Shown one piece after another: positions 1-5,491 of a stretch of 5,491 nt of DNA (the first letter of the stretch is position 1; the number at the start of each line of letters is the position of its first letter). A program made the position numbers and the translations under genes. The stretch comes from Candidatus Omnitrophota bacterium (GTDB taxonomy: Bacteria > NPL-UPA2 > BS750m-G34): contig DAOWKF010000090.1 of NCBI GenBank assembly GCA_030640045.1, positions 1 through 5,491 on the forward strand, given 5' to 3'. Under the pieces are notes generated by a model. The model had not been told where the DNA came from and searched no databases. It saw nothing but the letters and a program-made list of their open reading frames with translations.

Positions 1-1
1 G

Positions 2-559
2 CATGGCATGTTTATTTTTGGCTATCCCTTACAAGAAGGTCTTGATGTTAGAATACCGGTAAAGAGAATGATAAAAACTTTTAAATATTTTATAAAAAAA
101 GCAAAACTTGATACCATACAGGTTCTATTACCGGTTCCGTTACCCGGGGCAGAGTTAAGACATAGACTTCAAAAACAGAATAGGATTTATTCGATTCAAG
201 ATGTGGGCTGGGAATATTATGATGGTAACTTTGCTCTTTTTGAGCCTGATAAACCTATGAGTGCTGAAGAGATGCAAACTGCTATTAGAAACATTATGGG
301 CAGGTTTTATCAGTTTAAATATATTTTTATGATAGGTCTGAATATATTTTCCTTTCCCGCTTTAGTTTTTTTTCTGCATAATATTAAATTAGGATGGGAG
401 AAGTGGTATCGACCATGGCGTAATAATTTGGTGCGTTTTGGGGGATGGATTGTTATGAAAGGATGGAGCTCAGAATTTAAAAAAGGCGACTTTTTGCGAA
501 AATTACAAAAAGCGAAAGAGCATCTAAAAACATCTCAAAACAACAACCTGCCCGCGTAG
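2..559 (+). CDS. Radical SAM protein, C-terminal part (5' end outside window)
   Basis: The frame is open from the first complete codon (position 2), and reads His-Gly-Met-Phe-Ile-Phe-Gly-Tyr-Pro. This is the late TIM-barrel strand typical of B12-binding radical SAM proteins, so the ATG at 8 is internal and the gene starts upstream of the window. Counting from that Met, an LPVPLPGAEL segment at residues 41-50 matches the 'PxPGT-L' element that follows the barrel in this superfamily. It is followed by WEYYDGNFALFEP (68-80) and a PMSAEEM motif, as in BchE/HpnJ-like enzymes. Residues 105-123 form one strongly hydrophobic stretch, and the tail is basic, so membrane association is plausible. The CxxxCxxC cluster and any cobalamin domain would lie upstream and cannot be seen. 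Family membership is fairly secure; substrate and reaction are unknown. The last codons and the TAG stop lie inside the following tRNA gene. Confidence 0.8.
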   Translation, partial: HGMFIFGYPLQEGLDVRIPVKRMIKTFKYFIKKAKLDTIQVLLPVPLPGAELRHRLQKQNRIYSIQDVGWEYYDGNFALFEPDKPMSAEEMQTAIRNIMGRFYQFKYIFMIGLNIFSFPALVFFLHNIKLGWEKWYRPWRNNLVRFGGWIVMKGWSSEFKKGDFLRKLQKAKEHLKTSQNNNLPA

Positions 560-625
560 CTCAATTGGCAGAGCACATCATTCGTAATGATGAGGTTATC
601 GGTTCAATTCCGATCGTGGGCTCCA
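550..625 (+). tRNA. tRNA-Thr (anticodon CGT), CCA encoded
   Basis: A full cloverleaf can be drawn. The acceptor stem is GCCCGCG (550-556) with CGTGGGC (615-621), containing one G-U pair. The D stem is GCTC/GAGC (559-562/571-574), and its loop contains GG. The anticodon stem is CATCA/TGATG (576-580/588-592) around loop TTCGTAA, giving anticodon CGT at 583-585, which reads ACG (threonine). The variable loop is AGGTT. The T stem is ATCGG/CCGAT with loop TTCAATT. The discriminator base is T622, and CCA (623-625) is genomically encoded. G1-C72 and C2-G71 agree with known bacterial tRNA-Thr identity elements. The 5' ten bases are also the end of the upstream protein gene, so the tRNA is probably made from a transcript running through that gene or from a promoter inside it; I see no convincing separate promoter. 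Confidence 0.97.
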
Positions 626-635
626 AATATATATA

Positions 636-670
636 GAAAAATAAAATAGGTGTGACCCCTTTTATTTTTT
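636..670. terminator. Bidirectional hairpin terminator between tRNA-Thr and rpoN
   Basis: Arm 636-651 pairs with 655-670 around a three-base loop (GTG, 652-654). The inner pairs are T651-A655, G650-C656 and G649-C657. Two mismatches follow (A648/C658 and T647/C659), then ten A-T pairs and a closing G-T. Read rightwards, the 3' arm ends in TTTTATTTTTT; read leftwards, the complement ends in TATTTTATTTTT. Each direction therefore has a hairpin with a U-rich 3' side, as expected between convergent genes. The weak, mostly A-T stem makes it less than a textbook terminator. The rpoN stop codon (662-664) lies in the right arm. Confidence 0.6.
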
Positions 671-1975
671 GCGCAAGTTTGAGGGGAGTATCCTCAGGGC
701 CTCACGATATTTAGTGACAGTGCGGCGGGCAATCCGCATATCTTCTTTCGAAAGCCTTTTCTTGATTTCTTCGTCGCTTAGCGGATGTAATATGTCTTCA
801 TTTTCAATCAAGGTTTCTATTTTTGCCTTTATGGTTTTTGAGGCAAGAGTCCTGGGCTTGGAATTATTGATTCCTTTGCAAAAAAAGATCTTAAATGCAA
901 ATAGTCCTCGAGGCGTATCCATATATTTCGCGCTTATTGCCCGGCTTACAGTAGACTTATTAAGGTTAACCTTTTCTGCGATTTGATCCAGCGTACATGG
1001 TCGTAAATATTCAATGCCCTTTTCTATAAATTCGCGTTGATATTGAACTATTTTCTCAGCCACTTTGATAATTGTTTGTTGCCTCTGGGCGATATTTTTA
1101 ATTATCCAGTGTGCGGCCCGAAGTTTTTTTTCTACAAATTCACGCGTGGATGCATTTTTTGATTGTTGAAGAATGTTTTTATATTGGCGGTTCAAGCGTA
1201 ATCTGGGGGTATAATCAGTATTCAAAAATGCCTGATAATCATTTCCTACTTTTTTCACAATGACATCAGGGATGATAGTTTGAGGAGCAAAGGAGGAGAA
1301 TTTCCTGCCCGGTTTTGGTTCGAGCGTAGAGATAAAATGGATTTCGTCTTTAACCTTAGGAAGTGGCAAGTGGAGACGGGAGGCAATTTCCTGCCATTTC
1401 TTTTTTTCTATTTCAGGCAGGTAGTCCCGGACTAGTTGTGATGCAAGTGAAGTTTCTTTGCCAAGAAATTTGAGCTGAATGAGGAGACATTCTTTAAGAT
1501 CCCTCGCTCCTACGCCTGTAGGTTCAAATTCCTGGATAAGGTTTAATGTATCTATTACTTTTTTTTCATCTACTGCCATAAATTGAGATAGTTCAGTTGT
1601 GGTAGTTTTGAGATATCCATTCGCATCTATATTCCCGATGATAGCTTCACCGATTTTTTCTTCTTCGGGCGTTGTTGCCGAAAGTTTCAATTGCCATAGG
1701 AGATGATCCTGAAGTGACAAATTTTCTCTAAGGGAGCTTTCAGCAAATGCCCGTTTTTCTTCCCTTTCTATCTGAATAGAATGGCTGAAAGTAGATAGTC
1801 TTTCTTCCCATTCGGGTGACTCTTCTTCAAGAAGGGGATTTTCTACAAGTTCCGTTTCAATAAGTGTCCTTAATTCCATAAGTGGCAGCTGGAGTATATG
1901 AAGGGCCTGCCTTAATTGTGGAGTAAGGATTAGCTTCTGTTGCAGAACCGGTGCCAGTCTTTGTTCAAGTTTCAT
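662..1975 (-). CDS. rpoN: RNA polymerase sigma-54 factor RpoN
   Basis: This is the alternative sigma factor that directs RNA polymerase to -24/-12 promoters and needs an AAA+ enhancer-binding activator to open them. With the ATG at 1975 the product is 437 residues, slightly short for the family (about 440-500). The N-terminus is region I: MKLEQRLAPVLQQKLILTPQ and then a Leu/Gln-rich stretch ending in ENPLLEEE. A short acidic linker and the core-binding domain follow. A helix-turn-helix near residues 328-348 (IAEKVNLNKSTVSRAIS) leads into YMDTPRGLFAFKIFF, a near-invariant sigma-54 segment. The RpoN box, ARRTVTKYRE, occupies 416-425 (nucleotides 730-701), close to the C-terminus. An in-frame TTG at 2020 would add 15 residues, but it coincides with a -35 box and the extra residues do not look like sigma-54, so I prefer the ATG. 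The Shine-Dalgarno match is weak (GATGG, four bases before the ATG). The gene stands alone: it is divergent from the polysaccharide operon and convergent with the tRNA. Confidence 0.96.
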   Translation of the reverse strand: MKLEQRLAPVLQQKLILTPQLRQALHILQLPLMELRTLIETELVENPLLEEESPEWEERLSTFSHSIQIEREEKRAFAESSLRENLSLQDHLLWQLKLSATTPEEEKIGEAIIGNIDANGYLKTTTTELSQFMAVDEKKVIDTLNLIQEFEPTGVGARDLKECLLIQLKFLGKETSLASQLVRDYLPEIEKKKWQEIASRLHLPLPKVKDEIHFISTLEPKPGRKFSSFAPQTIIPDVIVKKVGNDYQAFLNTDYTPRLRLNRQYKNILQQSKNASTREFVEKKLRAAHWIIKNIAQRQQTIIKVAEKIVQYQREFIEKGIEYLRPCTLDQIAEKVNLNKSTVSRAISAKYMDTPRGLFAFKIFFCKGINNSKPRTLASKTIKAKIETLIENEDILHPLSDEEIKKRLSKEDMRIARRTVTKYREALRILPSNLRKK

Positions 1976-1991
1976 AAATCCATCTATAAAA

Positions 1992-2020
1992 AGTATAACA
2001 TTTTGAAGGGACCCGGTCAA
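1992..2020 (-). promoter_or_regulatory. Sigma-70-type promoter of rpoN
   Basis: On the minus strand TTGACC (2020-2015) and TATACT (1997-1992) are separated by exactly 17 bases, differing from the consensus TTGACA/TATAAT at one position in each box. Transcription would start near 1984-1986, giving a leader of only about ten bases before the ATG at 1975. An A/T-only-rich block directly behind the -35 box could act as an UP element. This arrangement means the TTG at 2020 is promoter sequence, not a start codon. Confidence 0.75.
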
Positions 2021-2050
2021 AGAGTTTTTAAAAAAAGAGTTTTTAAAAAA
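2021..2050. repeat. Two perfect tandem copies of a 15-bp A/T-rich unit
   Basis: AGAGTTTTTAAAAAA occurs at 2021-2035 and again at 2036-2050 with no mismatch. The block abuts the rpoN -35 box, where an UP element for the RNA polymerase alpha subunit would lie, and sits about 25 bp left of the rightward -10 element. The T-tract/A-tract units could also bend DNA or bind a regulator. Function is inferred from position only. Confidence 0.8.
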
Positions 2051-2074
2051 ATATTAGGCGCGATATAATTTAGA

Positions 2075-2083
2075 TGATATAAT
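2075..2083 (+). promoter_or_regulatory. Extended -10 promoter element for the rightward operon
   Basis: TGATATAAT at 2075-2083 is a perfect extended -10 (TGN plus TATAAT). Only a weak -35 candidate lies upstream (TTAGGC at 2054-2059, 18-bp spacing), which extended -10 promoters tolerate. Transcription would begin near 2090, inside the reading frame that opens at ATG 2086, so the usable start would be ATG 2104. A second TATAAT at 2064-2069 lacks the TG and has a poor -35; it would start near 2076 and could serve as an alternative. Confidence 0.55.
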
Positions 2084-2103
2084 ACATGTTAAACGATTAT
2101 ATT

Positions 2104-3540
2104 ATGCCTTTTAACAAAGTAATTTTGATTAATCCGTCATATGCAGGCAGCCATTGGGGCGCTGTTCGGCCGCCTGTGGGTTTGGGATATCTTTCTGAGA
2201 TGTTTACATCTAAGGGCATTGAGCACGGGATAGTGGATATGTCTCTGGGCTATAAAAAAAGAGACCTCTTTGGTTTTATAGAAAGATTTAAACCTGACCT
2301 GGTTGGCCTTTCTCTCCTTACTTTTCGTTACAAAGATAGCTATAATTTAATCAAAAATTTAAAAGAGAGATTTCCTTCAGTTTCGATAGTTGTAGGCGGG
2401 CCGCATGTCACAACGAATGAAAAAAAGATCCTGGAGGATGCAGCTCATATAGATTATGGCATTACTAAAGAAGGTGAGCTCTCTTTAATTGAATTTATTC
2501 AAGGGGACCGGTTTAAGACAAACGGGCTTATCTTTCGTAATGGCCGAGAGATATGCTGCAATAATTCTAATACCTCTATAGACAACCTGGACAGTCTCCC
2601 TTTCCCGCGATATCGTAAATTTCCGTTAAAAAAGTATGTTGCCAGGGAGATAGGTATCATTACTTCCCGCGGTTGTCCATATAACTGTATATTCTGCCAG
2701 GAAACCATGGGCAAAAGATTCCGTATGCGTAGTGCCGGAGGGGTGGTTGAGGAAATAGTTTACTGGTTTCGAGAAGGTTATCGTGATATCTTAATCCTGG
2801 ATGATAATTTTACCATGGATGAAGGAAGGGCCTTGGAGATATGCGCAGGGCTTGGAAACAAGAATTTAAAGGGGTTACGTCTTAGGCTTGCTAATGGTGT
2901 CCGGGCTGATAAAGTTAATAAAACACTTCTCACCGAAATGTGGGATGCGGGTTTTAGATACATATCATTTGGTGTAGAGGGGGGCAACAATCGAGTGCTT
3001 AAGGCCATTGGTAAAGGTGAAAGAATAGAGGAAATAAGAGAGGCAATTTCTTTAGCTGTTAGTATTGGTTTTGAGGTTACGCTTTTTTTTCTTGTTGGTT
3101 CACCTGAAGAGCGAAGAGAGGATGTAGAGGATTCAGTGACCCTGGCTCAGCAATTTCCTGTTTTTGACGCTAAATTTTATAACCCTGTACCCTTCCCACG
3201 CACAAAACTTTATGATTGGGTCAAAGAAAATAATTTTTTTGTTGAAAGACCGGAAGAATATCTAAACAATGCCTCTCACTGGGACAACCGGCCCGTCTTT
3301 GCTACCCCATGGTTTACGAAGGCCCAGAGAAGGGATGCCCTGGTCTATACCCGCGGGATTCGCCGCAAGATTAGAAGGCGCGCTATAGAAAGGCGTTTGA
3401 GACGTATTGCCCCTTTAAATCAGGCAGCGGGGTGGCTGTTTTCCCTTGAGGTTGTTCAGGAGATACTCCAGTCTAATCGCGTAATCCGCAGACTCTTACA
3501 GGATTTTTTTCATGGAATTAAAGATAGCTATCGTTCATGA
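2104..3540 (+). CDS. B12-binding-domain radical SAM protein (BchE-like class B)
   Basis: Predicted to cleave S-adenosylmethionine at a [4Fe-4S] cluster and start radical chemistry on an unknown substrate. The 478-residue product begins with a Rossmann-like cobalamin-binding-type domain: VILINPSYAG, RPPVGLGYLSE, and VVGGPH near residues 96-101. The cluster motif is CPYNCIFC, with cysteines at 191, 195 and 198. Barrel elements follow: LDDNFTMD, FGVEGG (SAM-contacting type) and FFLVGSPEE, then NPVPFPRTKLYDW. In place of the lower-ligand motif DxHxxG it has DMSLG (45-49) without histidine, so any cobalamin would be bound His-off. The C-terminal third carries a very basic stretch (RRKIRRRAIERRLRR) that may touch membrane or nucleic acid. 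An ATG at 2086 would add six residues, but it overlaps promoter sequence, and the family usually begins just before the first beta strand. Neither start has a good Shine-Dalgarno. The gene overlaps the glycosyltransferase by 29 bases, suggesting a role in the same glycan or lipid pathway. Confidence 0.88.
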   Translation: MPFNKVILINPSYAGSHWGAVRPPVGLGYLSEMFTSKGIEHGIVDMSLGYKKRDLFGFIERFKPDLVGLSLLTFRYKDSYNLIKNLKERFPSVSIVVGGPHVTTNEKKILEDAAHIDYGITKEGELSLIEFIQGDRFKTNGLIFRNGREICCNNSNTSIDNLDSLPFPRYRKFPLKKYVAREIGIITSRGCPYNCIFCQETMGKRFRMRSAGGVVEEIVYWFREGYRDILILDDNFTMDEGRALEICAGLGNKNLKGLRLRLANGVRADKVNKTLLTEMWDAGFRYISFGVEGGNNRVLKAIGKGERIEEIREAISLAVSIGFEVTLFFLVGSPEERREDVEDSVTLAQQFPVFDAKFYNPVPFPRTKLYDWVKENNFFVERPEEYLNNASHWDNRPVFATPWFTKAQRRDALVYTRGIRRKIRRRAIERRLRRIAPLNQAAGWLFSLEVVQEILQSNRVIRRLLQDFFHGIKDSYRS

Positions 3541-4624
3541 CTGGCTGGCCTCAGCTGGAGGAGCCGGGGGCGCTGAAAAGACCCTCGAGGCAGTTTTAGA
3601 GATTTTCCCCGATGCCCATGTGTATACAACTGTCTATAATCCGGGACGCATGCCTGAAAGATTTCGCAGGTATAATATCCGGACCACCTTTATTCAGAAA
3701 TTACCTCTGGCAAAGGCCCATTATCAATTCTATCTACCTCTTATGCCTATAGCCATAGAAAATTTAAATATGAATAAATATGATATTGTCATAAGTTTTA
3801 ATCACAGCTTCGCTAAGGGAGTAATTACAAAGCCTTCTACTTTACACATCTGTTACTGTTATACGCCTCTTCGATACGTGTGGGATATGTATCGAACCTA
3901 TCTTACTTATGAAGATATCTCCGGGTGGAAAAAAACCTTTATTCCGCTTGTCTTTAATTATCTTCGCACATGGGATGTCATTTCGAGTTTCAGGGTGGAC
4001 AAATTTGTGGCAATTTCAGAGCATATTGCCCGGCGCATAAAAAAATATTATGGCCGTGAAGCCGCGGTAATCTATCCTCCGGTAGAGGTGGATAAATTCT
4101 CTTCCTCTACGAAAAGAGAGAACTTTTTTTTAATAGTCAGCCGGCTTGTCTCTTACAAGCGCATAGATTTAGCTGTTAAGGCCTTTAATGAACTAGGGCT
4201 TCCACTTGTTATTATCGGCACAGGGCTATGCGGGAGCAGGCTTAAAAAGATGGCGCAATCTAACATAAAATTTATTGGTAGACAAAATGATAATATTGTA
4301 AGAGAATATTTATCTAAGTGCCGCGGGCTTATTTTTCCCGGGGAGGAAGATTTCGGGATTACCCCGGTTGAGGCTATGGCCTCAGGGGCACCTGTCATTG
4401 CCTTCAAGCGTGGCGGGGTATTAGAGACTATTGATGAGGAGAGTGGAGTATTTTTTTCTGAAGCTGTTCCTTCTTCCCTGATTAAGGCTGTCAGGGACTT
4501 TGATAAAAAAAGTTTTTCTACTGAGAGGATGAGAGAGAAGGCATCTCGTTTTGATAAAAAGACGTTCCAGGATAGATTCTTAAAGATGGTTGAGGGAAGC
4601 TATCGTGAGTGGAGTAAAAGATGA
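3512..4624 (+). CDS. GT4-family glycosyltransferase (WbaZ-like)
   Basis: A retaining GT-B glycosyltransferase of 370 residues that likely transfers a nucleotide-activated sugar to a lipid-linked glycan at the cytoplasmic membrane face. The N-terminus, KIAIVHDWL followed by a Gly/Ala-rich loop ending GGAEKTLEA, is the acceptor-side Rossmann start of GT4 enzymes. HICYCYTPLRYVWD (about 112-125) is characteristic of the WbaZ-like mannosyltransferase group. In the C-terminal donor domain SRLVSYKRID supplies the conserved Arg211 and Lys216. E279-DFGITPV-E287 is the EX7E motif, followed by AMASGAPVIAFKRGG. Length is normal and nothing is missing. The ATG at 3512 is preceded by AGGA (3500-3503) eight bases upstream, and lies within the end of the radical SAM gene. 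Its stop overlaps the next start as ATGA, so it is translationally coupled to the phosphoglycosyl transferase. The sugar specificity (mannose is only a family hint) cannot be read from sequence. Confidence 0.92.
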   Translation: MELKIAIVHDWLASAGGAGGAEKTLEAVLEIFPDAHVYTTVYNPGRMPERFRRYNIRTTFIQKLPLAKAHYQFYLPLMPIAIENLNMNKYDIVISFNHSFAKGVITKPSTLHICYCYTPLRYVWDMYRTYLTYEDISGWKKTFIPLVFNYLRTWDVISSFRVDKFVAISEHIARRIKKYYGREAAVIYPPVEVDKFSSSTKRENFFLIVSRLVSYKRIDLAVKAFNELGLPLVIIGTGLCGSRLKKMAQSNIKFIGRQNDNIVREYLSKCRGLIFPGEEDFGITPVEAMASGAPVIAFKRGGVLETIDEESGVFFSEAVPSSLIKAVRDFDKKSFSTERMREKASRFDKKTFQDRFLKMVEGSYREWSKR

Positions 4625-5289
4625 TTAGAAGAGGATTTTTCCCTGGCAAGAGGAACATATTTTTTAGGGATCTCGCCTTGCTCAGAAATAATATTCAGGG
4701 GGATATATTCCCTCCCTCGAAGTATTATCCAATAATTAAAGCCGTTGGTGATTATCTGCTTACTTTTGTATTTTTGACTTTTCTTTCTCCTCTCTTGCTA
4801 ATAATCGTGGCCTGGATTAAACTGGATAGTCCCGGCCCTGTTTTTTTTAGCCACAGGCGCACCGGCATTAAAGGAAAGCCCTTTATGATGTATAAGTTCA
4901 GGTCTATGTCCCATGGCGTAGAGCCGCATGCGCCTACACCCATTGTGCCGCATGACGCCCGTATCACTACAATCGGCCGGATGATCCGGAGGTTCGGTAT
5001 AGATGAGATGCCGCAGTTAATCAATGTCTTAAGGGGGGAGATGAGCCTGGTAGGCCCCAGACCTGAGATGTTATTTATTGTGGATAGATATAGTGAGCTT
5101 GAAAAAAAAAGGCTTCTGGTTAAACCTGGGATAACCGGACTATGGCAGATTATTGGAAGAAAAGATAAACCAATTCACGAGGACCTGATGCTGGACTTGC
5201 TTTATATTAAGAAGCAGTCCTTTTCCTGGGATATGTTTATTCTGTTTGAGACTATTCCCAGTCTATTTATGTCAAGGATTATATGGTAA
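4621..5289 (+). CDS. Polyprenyl-phosphate sugar-1-phosphate transferase (PglC/WcaJ type)
   Basis: Initiating enzyme of surface polysaccharide assembly: it moves a sugar-1-phosphate from a UDP-sugar to undecaprenyl phosphate at the inner membrane. The 222-residue product is the minimal catalytic form (PF02397 type) and lacks the multi-helix N-terminal region of WcaJ or WbaP. After a basic 40-residue leader comes one hydrophobic segment (42-66). It contains Ser56-Pro57, matching the helix-break of the re-entrant membrane helix known from PglC. Next come KLDSPGPVFF, a basic loop and FMMYKFRSM (88-96). The catalytic Asp-Glu pair is D128-E129 in GIDEMPQL, followed by LRGEMSLVGPRPE (137-149) and KPGITGLWQ. 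The ATG is preceded by GGAG (4611-4614) six bases upstream and overlaps the glycosyltransferase stop by four bases; its own TAA shares a base with the FtsZ-like start. The sugar is unknown: glucose, galactose or an N-acetylated sugar are all possible. Confidence 0.94.
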   Translation: MIRRGFFPGKRNIFFRDLALLRNNIQGDIFPPSKYYPIIKAVGDYLLTFVFLTFLSPLLLIIVAWIKLDSPGPVFFSHRRTGIKGKPFMMYKFRSMSHGVEPHAPTPIVPHDARITTIGRMIRRFGIDEMPQLINVLRGEMSLVGPRPEMLFIVDRYSELEKKRLLVKPGITGLWQIIGRKDKPIHEDLMLDLLYIKKQSFSWDMFILFETIPSLFMSRIIW

Positions 5290-5491
5290 TGATAAAAATA
5301 AAGGTTATTGGGGTAGGCGGCGCCGGAGTAAATACTGTAAATCGCCTGACCGGCAAAAAACTCCCGGGGGTTGACCTTTTAGCTGTAAATACCGATGTCC
5401 AATCGCTTCAGGCTTCCAATGCAAGTGAAAAAATTCAAATTGGGCACAAGCTGACTAATGGCAATGGCGCGGCGGCAGTGCTGAAACAGGC
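5289..5491 (+). CDS. ftsZ: FtsZ-family GTPase, N-terminal part (3' end outside window)
   Basis: FtsZ is the tubulin-like GTPase that forms the cytokinetic ring. The 67 visible residues align with the FtsZ N-terminus: KVIGVGGAGVNTVNRL (5-20, nucleotide-binding T1 loop), GVDLLAVNTDVQSL (27-40, matching the usual NTDAQAL) and KIQIGHKLTNGNGA (48-61). The next part is odd. Most FtsZ proteins continue GLGAGANPEVG, the T3 loop at the GTP phosphates, whereas here it reads NGNGAAAVLKQ, so the Pro-Glu-Val-Gly part is lost. The protein also begins almost directly at the first beta strand, without the usual short N-terminal extension. It may be a divergent main FtsZ or a second, specialised copy; the GGGTGTG signature that would settle this lies beyond the window. 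The ATG has AAGGA (5274-5278) ten bases upstream and overlaps the preceding stop (TAATG). The frame stays open to the window edge. Confidence 0.8.
   Translation, partial: MIKIKVIGVGGAGVNTVNRLTGKKLPGVDLLAVNTDVQSLQASNASEKIQIGHKLTNGNGAAAVLKQ

Noticed and set aside
550..640. tRNA-Thr as an integration site for a mobile element
   Set aside because: No integrase gene, no repeated tRNA 3' end and no foreign-looking genes occur nearby; the downstream gene is the housekeeping rpoN.
669..986. Open frame of about 105 codons on the plus strand inside rpoN
   Set aside because: It is antisense to the conserved C-terminal sigma-54 domains, its product resembles nothing, and it has no supporting start signals.
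2062..2083. GATATAAT repeated twice (2062-2069 and 2076-2083) as an operator
   Set aside because: The copies are best explained as two alternative -10 elements; there is no dyad symmetry to suggest a repressor site.
2041..2103. Possible sigma-54 (-24/-12) promoter for the operon next to rpoN
   Set aside because: The GG at 2057-2058 has no GC ten bases further on, and no TGGCAC...TTGC pattern is visible; the sigma-70-like element fits better.
2499..3008. Two minus-strand open frames inside the radical SAM gene
   Set aside because: They lie opposite conserved radical SAM codons, and their products have no recognisable motif.
4153..5024. Minus-strand open frames inside the GT4 and phosphoglycosyl transferase genes
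   Set aside because: They are antisense shadows of strongly conserved motifs (EX7E and DEMPQL regions) with no coding signal of their own.

Overview
The window looks like a chromosomal segment of a free-living, probably anaerobic bacterium. Three things suggest this: two cobalamin-domain-type radical SAM proteins, a sigma-54 gene, and ordinary sigma-70-like promoters in moderately AT-rich DNA. The mix of class B radical SAM enzymes, RpoN and surface-polysaccharide genes would fit an uncultured lineage of the Omnitrophota or deltaproteobacterial kind. That placement is a guess from gene content, not something the sequence proves.

Left part (1-670): the 3' end of a radical SAM gene runs into a complete tRNA-Thr(CGT) gene. 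The stop codon of the protein gene is supplied by tRNA bases. A hairpin follows that probably terminates transcription in both directions. Middle (662-1975, minus strand): rpoN, encoding sigma-54, converges on the tRNA and ends inside the same hairpin. Region 1976-2103 is a compact divergent promoter region. It holds a near-consensus -35/-10 pair for rpoN, a perfect 15-bp tandem A/T-rich repeat just behind it, and an extended -10 element facing right.

Right part (2104-5491, plus strand): a tightly packed operon of four genes, each overlapping the next. They are a B12-domain radical SAM protein, a GT4 glycosyltransferase, a minimal PglC/WcaJ-type phosphoglycosyl transferase, and the start of an FtsZ-family gene cut off by the window edge. 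The phosphoglycosyl transferase would place the first sugar phosphate on a polyprenyl phosphate carrier and the GT4 enzyme would extend it. The radical SAM protein may modify a sugar, lipid or cofactor, but its substrate is unknown. The most notable point is the coupling of an FtsZ-type protein with a degenerate nucleotide-binding loop to a surface-glycan initiation module.

No CRISPR array, insertion sequence or phage gene is visible, and no stretch over 300 bases lacks a gene.
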